NCBI GenBank assembly: GCA_021030905.1
Contig: JAGFMI010000020.1
Coordinates: 434,001-498,000 of the forward strand
Length of the DNA stretch: 64,000 nucleotides
Source: Pyrenula massariospora
Taxonomy: Eukaryota; Ascomycota; Eurotiomycetes; Pyrenulales; Pyrenulaceae
Reading direction: 5' to 3'
Shown in pieces: positions 34,261-45,619 of the stretch (its first letter is position 1; every line of letters begins with the position of its first letter). The notes under the pieces were generated by a model. That model had not been told where the DNA came from and did not search any database. It saw nothing but the letters and a program-made list of their open reading frames with translations. The position numbers and the translations under genes were made by a program.

Positions 34261-34321
34261 TGTACCACCTGTAAAAATTAATGAGAGTCGGATAAAGAAT
34301 GCAGGGAATCAAAACAGCCCG
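34261..34321 (+). repeat. Dispersed 61-bp repeat, copy 2
   Basis: The better-preserved partner of 30280-30340 in the same orientation, 4 kb away. It shares the core GAATGCAGGGAAT and the end AAAACAGCCCG. No ORF, terminal inverted repeat or target duplication was recognised around it. The two copies bracket the small membrane ORF, the secreted peptide and the UstYa gene. Confidence 0.75.
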
Positions 34322-34461
34322 GCCCCTCCCACGACACCGTTCCCTCCTCACCCGCTTTTCCCCTTTCCTTTCCCCCCTCCCCTTCCGGCCCTCCCCGCCG
34401 CCAACTCCACCCCCTACAACTCTCGCCCCCCCTCAGTCCCCCTCCCCTCCCCCACCACCCG

Positions 34462-34765
34462 CTACTCCTCGCCCTCCTCTGTCCTAGGCACCGTCAAACT
34501 CCGCCCCCACCGCTTGACCTCCGCCTTCACCTTGACCCGGCCAGCGTCGGGAAATGCGGCCCCGGCAGCGAAGATTGCTGCCTTTGCCCATGGAGATCAG
34601 CGTGAGTCGGGACAGAGCGGGACCGATGGGAGCGGGTTCTTGGTCCAGAAAGGGATCGGGAAGGGGATACGGTGGGAAGACACGATACGGGCCGGCTCGA
34701 TTGGAAGCAGGAAAGCAGAGAGATGACTTACCGTCGAGGACGGAGGCGAAGTCGGCCTTGCCCAT
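34462..34765 (-). CDS. Possible 49-residue two-exon ORF
   Basis: Exon 34765-34732 (MGKADFASVLD) joins exon 34577-34462 over a 154-nt GTAAGT...CAG intron in phase, giving a small protein with IFAAGAAFPDAGRVKVKAEV and a charged end, PRTEEGEE. The protein-like reading and the good donor argue for a real exon pair, but the true start may lie upstream and no family is recognised. Confidence 0.2.
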
Positions 34766-35703
34766 GGTGGAGGGGGAGCCTTCGGAATTAGGGGTGGTGG
34801 AGGCCAGGAGTAAGACCGAGACGGTGCAGTTTTGGCAAATGCCAAGGCAGCGTATTTTAGGCATCGTGATCTTAAAAGCATTTGAAAACAGAGAGAATAT
34901 CGGAGGGGAAATGAAATCAGAGAGTACCTCGAACAGACACCAAGGTGGTTTTCTCTCTATGTAGTAGATGCTAAGGAGTTAATCTATCAGAGGTCATTAA
35001 CATCGTAAATCCGTTTCCAAAAGGACGCCACTATAATAGGAAGTCTTTGATTCTTGATGTGACGGCGCAAGGGAGAAAATAAGAGGAATTTACAATGGAT
35101 CGGCGAGGGCGGCGAGGATGGGGAAGAAGACGATGAGGAGGGAGGTGAAGACCATGAAAGGGGGGAGAGACCATTGAGTCAGGAATGTCTACAGAAGTAT
35201 CCGCAGAAGCTTCCAAGAGAGTGAATAAAAAGACTGATGCGGTCTGGAGAAGAAGAAAAATTGACATTCTACTAGACACAACGGGTTACTCAAGAACTTA
35301 GGACGATTTCGATTTCGGCTCCCGTCGTACCAGTATGTAAACGAACAGAAAATGCGTAACAGAGCGAGATCAGACAGACCTCCAGCGACAATCGGAAAGC
35401 TAGAGAGAGTATTTAGCTTAAAACCAGGTTTTTCGGAGACAAAATCGTCAAATCCGCACAGAGGAGCACGAACCATACAAAGAGATGAAGGCGAGGCGGA
35501 GACAGACTTCGAAAAAATAGGAATTCATAACTAAAAGCAAGGGAAGCTCTCGGACCCGAGCAAATCGAAATCCGGTAAAGCAAGTGATTGGGGCGTCGAC
35601 TGTGTAAACTCCGACCCAGGTTCTTGTTGACAGGGGAAACCATCGTCGATATGCCGAGTATAGTTCAAAAATGTGGTTTTTAGCCTCCAGAGATGTCTAA
35701 TCG

Positions 35704-35713
35704 TATATATAAA
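35704..35713 (+). promoter_or_regulatory. TATA box of the duplicated secreted protein gene
   Basis: TATATATAAA lies about 115 bp upstream of the ATG at 35824. Position and sequence fit a core promoter. Confidence 0.5.
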
Positions 35714-35823
35714 CCCCAACACACCCGTCAAACGAATGCCACGACAAAGCGAACGATTTCTTCGAGAAGACAGAGAGTCCCAAAACATTAGAACTGCGAA
35801 GCCTTACTGTGCAACAACACATC

Positions 35824-36573
35824 ATGCTTGCCTTAAAACCCACAGTCGGGTTAGCGATTGCTACCGCTACCACATTCGGTCTAACGAACGCGATCGTCCT
35901 TCCTATGTTCAGAGAGGAAGAAGCAAGAGCCATCATCAATGACGTCAACCAGATTACCAGCAGTCGTACTTGGATGATTGATACCCCGACCGGCAGCGAA
36001 AAGTGCTCCAACCCAAACGATCTCCCTCTGTGCAGTCCTGACTGTACGATGCGAGAGGTGACGCTCAGCAGTCTTCGCGACTTCTTCTACGAGCGGGTCC
36101 CGCAGTCAGACAAGAATCTTCACGCTATCAAAGCTTTAGCCGGCTCAGCGATGCAAACATGCCCACCAAAAGGAATGATAGAGCCATTGGGACTGCCCTG
36201 TTTTAATCCCTACGAATTCGATCCACCTCCGTGCAGTGGTGGACCTCAACTGTCCGTGCCCCGCGAGCCGCCCACCGGAGGACCTAAAGTCAATTACTCT
36301 GATGGGTTCTTCCTAGCAGACAAGTTGGAAGACGGTGCCACCTGTGTAAATCTATTGCAAATACCCAAAGAAGACCCTGGTTGCACGTATCGAGAGATCA
36401 CGCACAACGCGATCGTCAGTTATTCGGACAGCGCCATCCCGCAGTCGGACGCAAATTACGATGCGATGAACAAGTTGATAGATACGGCCCGTGAGACATG
36501 CCCGCCGAGAGACCCAACTGGAACGCCGTACTGGCCTTTCATGGTTGACTGGCCAGGGAGTTGGTGCCCTTAG
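35824..36573 (+). CDS. Secreted cysteine-rich protein with internal duplication
   Basis: Single-exon ORF of 249 residues starting at ATCATGCTTG. A signal peptide (about 1-23, LAIATATTFGLTNA) is followed by two homologous modules. Module A (about 61-115) reads C-x8-C-x3-CTMREVT ... VPQSDKN ... TCPP; module B (about 174-228) reads C...CTYREIT ... IPQSDAN ... TCPP. A proline-rich linker with PPCSGG and REPPTGG separates them. The spacing of the shared CTxREIT, PQSD and TCPP blocks is almost identical, so the gene arose by tandem duplication of a roughly 55-residue unit. An aromatic/proline end (YWPFMVDWPGSWCP) closes the protein. No family is recognised; a host- or competitor-directed secreted protein is plausible. 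A TATA box precedes it and a 20-bp tandem repeat follows its stop. Confidence 0.75.
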   Translation: MLALKPTVGLAIATATTFGLTNAIVLPMFREEEARAIINDVNQITSSRTWMIDTPTGSEKCSNPNDLPLCSPDCTMREVTLSSLRDFFYERVPQSDKNLHAIKALAGSAMQTCPPKGMIEPLGLPCFNPYEFDPPPCSGGPQLSVPREPPTGGPKVNYSDGFFLADKLEDGATCVNLLQIPKEDPGCTYREITHNAIVSYSDSAIPQSDANYDAMNKLIDTARETCPPRDPTGTPYWPFMVDWPGSWCP

Positions 36574-37335
36574 GTCGAGATTTGCAAGGGCCTGGAATTG
36601 TTTGCAATGGTCTGAAAATGTGTGCAAGGGCCTGAAAATCTTTGCAAGAACCTGAAAATCTTTGCGAGGGTCTGGAATTTTTTGTAGGGCGTTTATGTGC
36701 TAATTACTTGAATCAAATACTGTTTCTCTTCATGTGTGTAGCGTATTTGTGACCCATTTGTGGCAATTGCAAGTAGGAAAAGCCCATGGTAAGCCATCGA
36801 CCAGTCCTTTGACCCTTAAAGTAGGTAGTGCATCTACGAAGCTGAGCCGACGGAGATCTGCAGATGTCACTCAAGCTATCGGAAAGGTCGGTTCGTAAAT
36901 TCAAATACACGATGGGAAGATCTCATCATCCATGTGAATTTTACTATGCCTCGTCCTACGTGTTCGTGTGCTTCGGGGGATCTCGGCGCGGGTCGGTCAA
37001 GCGATGGCCGGCTTGGCGGAAATTTTGGTCTCAACTCCGCCGCATCACACGTCATTTTCGAGGTGCTTTTGATCAAACAACAATTATTTCCTAGGTTCAG
37101 ATGTCTCATCTTTGATTTGATCGCTTCGATCTACCACAGGCGGAAACCAGTCCCTATTCAGAGACCATAACATTTCCGTTCTCCTAGACGTGGTACCGTG
37201 AAGCTGTGCGCCACCTCTACCCCGAATCCAGCCTTCTTTTGACTGTACGAGCCAATCGTAAAATTCATTGGCGGCATACCAAAATTGATGTCGCAACCCT
37301 AGCCCTACAAACTGTGGTCATTCGAGTTGTCAATT
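36574..37335. other. Intergenic with tandem repeat array at its start
   Basis: About 0.76 kb. The first 110 bp hold the 20-bp tandem repeat listed separately; the rest has no supported gene and contains the promoter of the GFA-domain gene. Confidence 0.5.
36581..36690 (+). repeat. 20-bp tandem repeat, five units plus a partial
   Basis: Five consecutive 20-bp units at 36581, 36601, 36621, 36641 and 36661 follow the pattern TTTGCAAGGGCCTGAAAATC with one to four changes each, then a partial unit. The array begins 8 bp after the stop codon of the secreted protein gene, so it is likely in its 3' UTR. Confidence 0.85.
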
Positions 37336-38091
37336 ATGAGTCAAGAAAAGGCACTACGCGGCTCTTGTAGCTGCGGGCGAAATAATTATCTCATCATCAT
37401 GCCCTTGAATGCCACAGACACTGTGGATATCTATTTCGATGACAGCAGCGAAAGTCGTGAGTTCTAACTCGGTATTTCACTAGTGCCTCTATTCATCCTT
37501 CGCACAGGCCGATCACTGGCGTCGCCACTCACCGCGTGGCTCAAAATCCCCCTAGGATGGTATCAGTCTCATACAACTTCTTTCTTCCCCGATGAGCGAC
37601 ACAATGACATTCGTCGCATCTTCACACCATCAGAGAGTCCTCATAGTAAGCGGGTGTTTTGTGGCTTCTGCGGTACCCATCTCTCTTCTTGGAGTGAGCA
37701 GCCCACTTCAGAGGCAGATTTTCTGCATGTGACACTCGGAAGCCTTCTCGGGGAGGATCTGGGGGCACTCGAGGAATTAGGACTTCTACCCGATGAGCTT
37801 TCTTCTGACACTGTACCCGTCGAGTCGGAGTCTTCAGTAGTGCGTCAAGATAATGGAGGCTTGAATCGGTCTATTCGTGAGGGAAGAGTTGGCGGCGTGC
37901 CTTGGTTCGAGGAAATGATCGAAGGAAGCCGGCTTGGAAGAACCGAAAAGACGAGAAAGGGTCATGCTGGGAGTGCCGATGGATTGTCTCGGATTGAATG
38001 GGAGGTGTCAGAGTACATTGATGATGGTTCTGGCACTCCACGGGTCAAACGGAAATTTGACGATGACAGAGACACCGCGATGCGCGAGTGA
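37336..38091 (+). CDS. CENP-V/GFA-domain protein
   Basis: Two exons (37336-37456 and 37508-38091) give 234 residues; the first exon is short. GSCSCGRNNY near the start supplies the first zinc-binding cysteines, and VFCGFCGTHLSSW the later CxxC, as in glutathione-dependent formaldehyde-activating enzyme-like (GFA/CENP-V) proteins. SPLTAWLKIPLGWYQSHT and FFPDE are typical of fungal members. The catalytic role of these fungal proteins is not established. A charged, probably disordered tail of about 110 residues follows. A 27-nt intron would also fit the frame but is implausibly short; the 51-nt intron restores the conserved SRRSLASPLTAW reading. Confidence 0.82.
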
Positions 38092-38381
38092 GAATGCCGG
38101 TGGTAAGATTGAAGACGATCTGGAATGACGCGATATTTAGAGCGGGAACCTGACGCTGGTCAATGAAGTCATGTACGTAATGCTCCAAACGATCCCAATG
38201 ACCATGTATGAAGAGCATATATGATGCGTGGATGGCTGCTATCTCTGCGGCAGCAACTTGCTGGTATCCCGATGCGTACCTTCCCTGACGTTGGCGCTTG
38301 GCGCTCGTAGGGTCTTCCATTCGTGTCATTTGCAGCCAAGTTTCCGCGTCAGTCATCGTGATGCCTCTACTTTGCCAGACA

Positions 38382-38898
38382 ATGCCTCGACGATCGAATA
38401 CCGCAGCTCTATCAAGATCAGTATCCTCAGGTGGTGTGGCACATTTTTTCCGCGAATCACTAGCCCCATCTCCTCAAGTATGGCTCGGCTCGTCCAAGAA
38501 GTGCCGTGCTCTAAGTCAGCTCGATGTAGAAGAAAGACCTCTAAAGATGCTGCTACCTGTCAGTGCAAAGTTCACCTCGCTCTCACATGACTGACTGTAC
38601 TTCCACCAGATCTCTGACGCCCTTGGTGCCGACAAATGGCACAAGCGACTGGCTCTGCTGACCGACGGCTATTATCAGGAAGATAAGGCTGCCCAACAGG
38701 CTTTCGAGATGCTCGAGCTCTTTTGCACGAGTGAGGAAGCCAAAGCAAGTCTAGAGGTGAGTACTAAGGCATTCACATGTTAAGACCCTAGCAACCGATG
38801 TTTGCTTATCGGTCTTTATCTGAGCCGTAACTTGTTCCGATGTTTATAAACACACGCGACGTACATCCTAAACAATTATCACGCCACAGATCACTTGA
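38382..38898 (+). CDS. Possible three-exon small ORF, unknown
   Basis: ATG 38382 opens a frame (38382-38558), joined in phase over a 51-nt intron with a CTGAC branch site to 38610-38756, whose GTGAGT donor leads to a tiny last exon (38890-38898). The 110-residue product contains VAHFFRESLAPSP and, in exon 2, DKWHKRLALLTDGYYQEDK, a soluble helical-looking segment. No family is recognised. A competing minus-strand open frame overlaps it (see findings). It could also be the 5' part of the large gene that starts at 39088. Confidence 0.3.
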
Positions 38899-39087
38899 AT
38901 TTTAGCTGATTAATGACCACAGAATTTCAAATCTTCCTACCAGACTCTGTCGACACCCGCAAGGAGTATACAAACGCGCAGCTTAGACCTTGGTCATCCT
39001 GTTGGGTGGCATGATTTTCTCGAGTTCATTAATTGTTCATTCAACCTCAAAAGCTCGAACACTTTTGTCTCCCAACAGCCTTCTGCC

Positions 39088-42000
39088 ATGTGGCCCTTGT
39101 CAGATATAACCGCTCAAGCGAGAAATAAGCCTCTCAAGCTTCCTTCGTCAAAACGCGGCTCTCATTACACGCGGAAAGAAGACAAGCAATCTCCATTCTT
39201 TACCGACATGGCGGGCAGTAGACCACGCTACATGTCTCCGACAATTGCGTCTGAAGCACAGAGCTCTAAGTCCAGGCCCTCGACACCTTCTGGTGACTTT
39301 AGTCACAGCCGCCGGGGCCGTTGGGTGGTGAATGTGATGAAACGGGTCACGCCTCGCTCAAAAAAGTCAAGACATGCTTCTTTGAAAAACGAGGACACCC
39401 CGAGCAGAAATTCCAACACCGCAAGCGGACGAAATACAAGAATACTAGCAGTAAGCACCCCTACAGTGGTCACAGTACCAACTAAATATTTTACAGGTAA
39501 ATCAACATCGAACTAACAGCTCGCCCACTCCTCCAGTGCCCGGTGCAGCTCGAGGTGTTCAAGACGAAATGATCCTTGTCAAATCCAAAGCTGAAACATT
39601 GTTGCACTCGAATCAGCTCGAAACGCACAAGCCAAGCCCGACAGACAAGCCTCTGCCGAGCCTTCCTGCTCTTTCAATACAGTCCAATACCCCTGTCATT
39701 CGTCGGTCTCTCATAGATGCTGAAGATCAACCACTGCGGAGATTTTCTGGGACCAATGGGAAAGAGGAAGAGGAAGACTGGCCAACGATTTCTCCAGAGA
39801 GGGATCCAACCAGAATTTCTGCGAAAGTTCATGTAAAGAATGAGATTGGCAACCCAGCCGAATTGGATGGTACGCAGCTTGATACACCAACTCCTGTCCA
39901 GTGCAACGGTCAAATTCGATCCTTCAACCGTCCAATGAAGACTAAAGAGGCCTCTGAGCCATCCAATTACGCCCAATCATTGAGAGAAGAGACCGAAATC
40001 GAACGCCCTCCTCACCATTCCCGTGGAGAAGAGATGTCGGAAAAGCATGCTCTCGTCGTTCCAACCGTGTTACCAAATGCAGACGATATGTCTCCAGGAG
40101 GTGCTGCAGTGGAAAAATTTCTGCTACAGCACACCTTCCCAGAGAAATGTGCGCCCAGACCAACGCGTACATCCTCCCTTCGAGCCCGTATGTCCACTGC
40201 AAAAAGATACAATCATCAAATGGATCGCCCGGACCTTTCAACGAGTGTGCCTCAATCCAGACTACCTATTACACGTCGACCTGTTCCTCGGCCTACACTT
40301 GAGGCTAGGCGTTTGCATCATTCTGTCACTGCCAAAGGGTCGCCTCATCCTACAGAAACACGATCGTCGGCAAAGTCCGTCGACAAGCGACCGGGTAGTA
40401 GAGATAGCAGCTTCACTCAGAGATCTCTTGGCGCTCGGAGGCGCCTAAGTAGCCAGACTGGTGACTTTAGTTTGATCACCGCTAGCTCACTCGGCGAGTC
40501 TAACAGCCACGCATCAAGGCGGCCTCCCAAAAGTAACGCCGAGTCTTCCCTTCCACGTGTGGCGAATGCGAGTAGTAGAAGTGGAGCTGAAGATGGAGAC
40601 CTTCCCAGTAGCCGCTATTCTCATCCTTGCAAAAGTCCAGCTAACCATATTTCAGTTCCTCACGCGCTAGCAAATGAACAACAGTATCATACGCCAAATG
40701 CTGCAGCAGCTCGACAGCTCTCTGCTCGTTCGACCACTGCAAAAAAACCTAGTTCGCTGCCCCTGCCAACGCGCGTTGTACATTCGGCTACTACGGGTGG
40801 AAACGATCCAGGATTTGTTGCGGTGAAGTCGAGCGAGGCATCAGACAAAGGAGCAAAAATGAATATTCTTGAAAATTCCTTGAATGTCATGGACAGGGAT
40901 AGCAAAAACCGACAGCAGTCAACTCCTTCCTCGAACACGTGCGATGATCCGCCAATACTCTCTGACGCCAATCTCTGTATCACACCATCAACTTCTCCAG
41001 AAGGTCCGCTACGACATTTTCCCTCTAACGATTCCAATGTGGGCTCTACACGTCAGGATGAGACAAGCTTCGCCACGTATCGGGTAAAGCAGCTGTCTAC
41101 CGCCGCGCCAGGTCATGGTCCGAAGTTAAGGGTTTCAGATGCCGCTGAAAAGATCATCGTAGGGACTGGACCTGATCCCGAAAACGATGCCCTTTCAAAG
41201 AATATTCAGGTTCCGAAGCGTAGCAGCATTCCTGATCTACGCCACTCGATTGTCCTCAGAGAATTGCGGCGATCTTCTGACCTTTTGATGAGCAAAGGAT
41301 CCAGACTATCTCGCAGCCTAACAGGTAACTCTTTAAACAAGCATCCAGCAGAACGCTCTGCGGACGATGGTATCCTGCGCGCACCGGGACCAGCTAACAG
41401 GAAATCCGAAAGCAAGTCTAAAGAGGAGAGGACGCCAGGAGAGCCAGATGATCCCTTCATTGACCTTTTGTTTCAGAATTCACATACTGAAAATAGACGT
41501 CACACCTTTGCAAGTGATCAAGCCACACCGATTGTGGGCGAGTCAGAGGATAAGAGCCCTTGGATCTCGCCAATTTACCAGAATTCGAGCCAACGCAAAG
41601 ATTTGTTACTTTCACCTGTCGTTGAAAGCTCGCCCAACATAAATGATCGCGCCACACCCTCAGGATGGTCTGCTGACCCCGTAGAAGCTCTACGCAGGAT
41701 GTCACGGACGTCGAACATGACGGAAAGTCAGCCCAGCTCGATCAAGTCGCGTAGATTCCGGGAAATGCTTAGGAAGGGAAAGGAGATCATCAGCCAAGCC
41801 AATCCACCACCGAGGCATGCACGCAACCACAGCTCTGCGCTTCCCTCGCGAGCTTCACACCAGCATCAGCGCCGAACTTCCCTCATAGTTTCTCAATCAC
41901 CCACTTCACCACCGTCACCTCCCTTTAACCTTCAGCCACTGCCCGCAGGATCTTCAACGTCAGAACAAGAAACACAAACCATCTCAGACGCCCGTAAATT

Positions 42001-42271
42001 CCGCGAGCAACTCATCGAGGCTAGCAACAGCCATCACGACCCCTCCGTACGTCAAAAACTACAATCGGTAAGCTCCCCAGCTTCTATGTTCTCGATATGT
42101 ATACGTGCTAAGACCGATCAGTATGCCGACGAACTCGGGCAGACTATTGCCCATGCCGAGAGCGCTATGAGCGTGGTAGTCAGCGCGAGGAAGGTTGCGG
42201 CTGATGCGGAGCTCGCGGTTAAGAGGAAGGTGGAGAGCATGAAGGATGTTTTTGCGGGGAGGGCGGAGTGA
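39088..42271 (+). CDS. Large, mostly disordered protein of unknown function
   Basis: Three exons (39088-39450, 39497-42067, 42122-42271) close in frame at 1,027 residues. Nearly the whole protein is Ser/Pro/Arg/Thr-rich with many SP and RxxS sites, which suggests a phosphorylated scaffold rather than an enzyme. The only ordered part is C-terminal: KFREQLIEAS and, after the last intron, a heptad-rich helix (YADELGQTIAHAESAMSVVV...KRKVESMKD) that may form a coiled coil. An alternative start upstream of the chosen ATG cannot be excluded because a CAACAG acceptor-like site lies just before it. No domain family is recognised; conservation in other Pezizomycotina would be expected for such a long open frame. 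Confidence 0.8.
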
Positions 42272-43640
42272 AGATGGATCGTTGGGTGGTTGCCACAAGA
42301 GGAGTGGCGTCTGGTCTGGTGGTGTGTCGGTGGGAGAGGAGTGTGATGACTAACAGTCAGACAGGGATTTGGTTGTCAGTGAGAAGGGGATGGTGGCTTT
42401 TTGTGCGAATCTGTAGGACTCTAAGAAAACTAGCTTGGGTCGGGAGCTAACTAATCTTGGGACTTGACCTGTTATTCATGTTCCCTCACGCGGTCATGTC
42501 ACGTCATGTCAAGGCTGAGGGTAAAATCTCCCACAAACTATCCATCATAATTCACGCTTACAATTGCTCCACCCCGCGCCCTACTCGCCCTGGAAGATCG
42601 GAGGGGCTTCGGCTGCCGCAGTCGGTGGTGTAGTAGAGAGGGGTGTGTGAGGCTGTGGGTGGGTGAGCAGATCGGAGGAGAAGGAGAAGGAGAAGGTGTG
42701 GCTGGCCGAAAGGATTGTCAGCACGCCTCAACCGTGGGAGCGGCAGCGTTCGGGGAGGAGAGGAGAGGATGGCGGAGCGGAATCCGGAGGATAAAGGTTC
42801 GGAGGTCAGGTTGGTGGACGACAACGTCCATGTGTGGGCCGAGGATGAGGAGGTTGCTGTCGTGCGTGTCTGAGAGGTTGGTCAAGCGGTTTATGGGGTA
42901 GACGGCAGGGTTGCAGGCGCTATGTATTTCATGGTGTCTTGCTCTTCGGGCGGTCTTGTAGGGGCGGTATGATGCAAGGTGTCGTCTCCAAGTGCGGCGG
43001 ATAGTAGGTGATCGTCTTCAAGAAAAAGGAGTGAAAGGAAAATTAGAGATTATTCGTGCACCGAAAAAGCTCTTGAAGGAAACACAGCACCAACGAGATT
43101 TCTTACCTTCACACGCCGTCTAGTAATACGCGCAACTAGGCATACGACACTTTTCGCGCTGTTAGTTACATGAAGAGCCACATTTCGAGCAGCTGGCATT
43201 GAAGGCACGTTTCACGTTCATTAAGGAGAAACTATTGAAGTTCGTTTGCTTCACAATAGCCTCGCCAAGGTGTGCGGGACAGCACACCTCACTTCCTGAG
43301 AGACCTACAAGAGAAAGAGACCCAAAGCACCCTGAACCCGTCTGTTATTCGTTCAAACTATGTGGCCACTTAAATGCTCGATTGCGGTATTTTAAGTGGT
43401 TAATGCGACGACCTGACGCGTCTCTTGACGCGTCGTTAATAATCCTCCGTTTGATACTTAAATCCTTTTTCTTTGACACTTCAGATCTCTTCGTTGTTAC
43501 TTTATTGATGTATTTCCTATGAGTGAAATTGTTCTTAATTTCTCTCTAGTTTTGATCTAATTATTCTTAATACGGTTTTCCCCTTTTTAATCACGTCTTA
43601 ATACTTACTGACAGTTTGCATCCGATCACGCTCCTCAACA
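42272..43640. other. Intergenic, no gene supported
   Basis: About 1.4 kb. A GGAGAA-rich purine tract lies near 42670-42700, and short open frames appear on both strands without motifs. The last part is AT-rich and should be the amidase promoter. Confidence 0.45.
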
Positions 43641-45619
43641 ATGACTCCTAATCTCCTAACCCTCACCGCTTATGAGGCTCTGCAGCAATTCAAATCAGGG
43701 CAACTGAGCAGCGTTGAGCTAGTTAGATCCTGTTTCACGCAGATTGACAAAAATGAAGGGTATTTGCACGCACTGCTTGCACAACCTCCGCGGGAGCAAA
43801 CTCTACAACTTGCGAAGAAACTCGATAAAGAACGAGCTGCAGGGATTTCGAGGGGGAGACTCCATGGGGTTCCTGTGCTTGTCAAGGTGTGATTAGTATA
43901 TGCTATCTTTGTGTGGAAGGCTCAAGGCTGGTAGGATAATATGGCAACGGAGCCGGGCTTGGGGATGGGGACGACTGCGGGGAGTTTGGCGTTTGTGGGA
44001 TCGAGGGCCAGGAAGAATGCTAGGGTGGTTGATAAGGCATGGATCTATTGCTTTGCTTATTATAGGGGCTTACGATTTCCTAGCTCCTGGAGGCTGGTGC
44101 GATCATCATTGGGAAGACCAATCTGTCGGTAAAGTGGCCGAGGTTTCTTTGCAAAGTCTTGCCCTTCTGACACGGATTTTGTCTAGGAGATGAGCTCCTT
44201 CAAGTATGTGCCCGCATGCCCTACCGAAGCAGGAATCTAAGGTATTTGAAAGAGGCACAAGAATTGACTGCGGTTGGTCTGCCCTGGGCGGCCAAACGCA
44301 ATCTGCCTACGTCCGCGGCGGCTTTCAAATGGACGATAGTTTCGCAGGACATAGTGTAAGCTATGCCTCGCTCGATACGGAACTGTCAGGCATTCTAACC
44401 AACCAAGAATCCTGCAGGCTCATCGTCCGGCTCCGCCGTTGGCGTCTCCGCGGGATATGCCCCAGTATCATTAGGCACAGAAACGGAGGGGTCTCTCATT
44501 GTGCCTGCGAGCCGAGCCGCATTATACACGATCAAACCCACTTTACCAATTGTTCCTAGGGATGGAATAATGCCGGTCACGCGGCTTTTCGACTCGGCTG
44601 GTCCAATGACAAAGGGCGTTATGGATTTAGCCATACTGTTGGATGTCCTTGTCGACCATGATAAGACGTCAATTCCTGCGGGAGGCTATGTCTCTACTGT
44701 CACGGGCAGATGGGGTGGTCTTCGTATTGGTAGCCTGGATCCTGAACTGTGGACATACCCCACCATGGTTCGTAAAAGCGAGCCAGAAGCTGAGAAGCAG
44801 ATGGTAGGACTACTGTTATCCTTTGTAAGATTTAAGCCAACGTCTAGCACAACAGACAGAAGAGATTGAAAGAGCTTACTGTCGACTACGAACAGTCGTG
44901 GAGTACTTCAAGCCCAATGTCTCGCTTATCTCCGACTTAGAATTCGAATTTCGGGGTAAAGAAGTTATATCGACCCTCTGCGGTGAGTGGTTTCGAGCTT
45001 CGTTCCTTCTTCATCTAAGCTTAGTGCTAACTGGTAAAATGGACGTAGCCCACAACTTTAAGGCTGAGTTCGAGGCCTACCTTGACGATATTGAAGCTTG
45101 TAAGATTTCTAGTCTGAAGGACTTGATAGTTTTTAATCGAGCGCACGAAAAAGAAGAATTGCCAGCTCGTAGGTGTCAGAATACTTTCAAGACAACGCGA
45201 CTGAACTGCCAACCAGGAAACTCCCGCCAAGATATTCTAGAAGCTGCCGAAGCCAGCGACTTGACTTCAAAAGACGCGGAAGAGCTTGTGGATCACATGC
45301 GAGACGTTGCACGAACACGAGGTATCGATGCACTCTTCGAGCGGGAAGATATCAACATCGTGATAGGACCTGCAGAAAGCTCCATGACCCAATTTGCCGC
45401 CGGATCAGGTCAGAAAACTCGTTGCTAAATACCTATATCACAATGTACTGACAGCTCATAGGTTACCCTATTGCGTCACTGCCTTTGGGTTACTTGGATT
45501 TCAATGGTAGGCCTCATGGTCTGGCAGCTATTGCAAAGGCTCATAACGAAGCGATTTTGATTCAATTGCAAAGCGCATGGGAGGTGACGTTTCCCTTGAG
45601 GCAGCTACCTGACCTCTGA
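43641..45619 (+). CDS. Amidase signature family protein
   Basis: Ten exons (43641-43886, 43935-44036, 44084-44128, 44187-44203, 44253-44355, 44408-44803, 44856-44982, 45049-45168, 45217-45408, 45462-45619) close in frame at 501 residues, a normal family length. [11 protein letters not shown] holds the catalytic lysine (Lys82), [11 protein letters not shown] and the Gly/Ser signature [18 protein letters not shown] hold the cis-serine and nucleophile serine, and [21 protein letters not shown] closes the domain. Such enzymes hydrolyse amide bonds of small molecules; the substrate is unknown. Exon 4 is only 17 nt. The second intron begins with GC instead of GT (44037-44083), a rare GC-AG intron supported by the conserved [19 protein letters not shown] reading across it. 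Confidence 0.85.

Larger units (their letters stand above)
34105..35823. other. Accessory stretch with repeat copy and coding fragments
   Basis: Contains repeat copy 2 (34261-34321), a C-rich/G-rich tract (34320-34520), a possible two-exon ORF on the minus strand (listed separately) and, near 35154-35092 on the minus strand, a short signal-peptide-like start (MVFTSLLIVFFPILAALADP) ending at a GTAAAT donor-like site. These minus-strand pieces might belong to one gene, but I could not join them in phase. Confidence 0.35.

Noticed and set aside
37457-37483. A 27-nt intron in the CENP-V/GFA gene
   Set aside because: Too short for known fungal introns; the 51-nt alternative gives a better match to family sequence.
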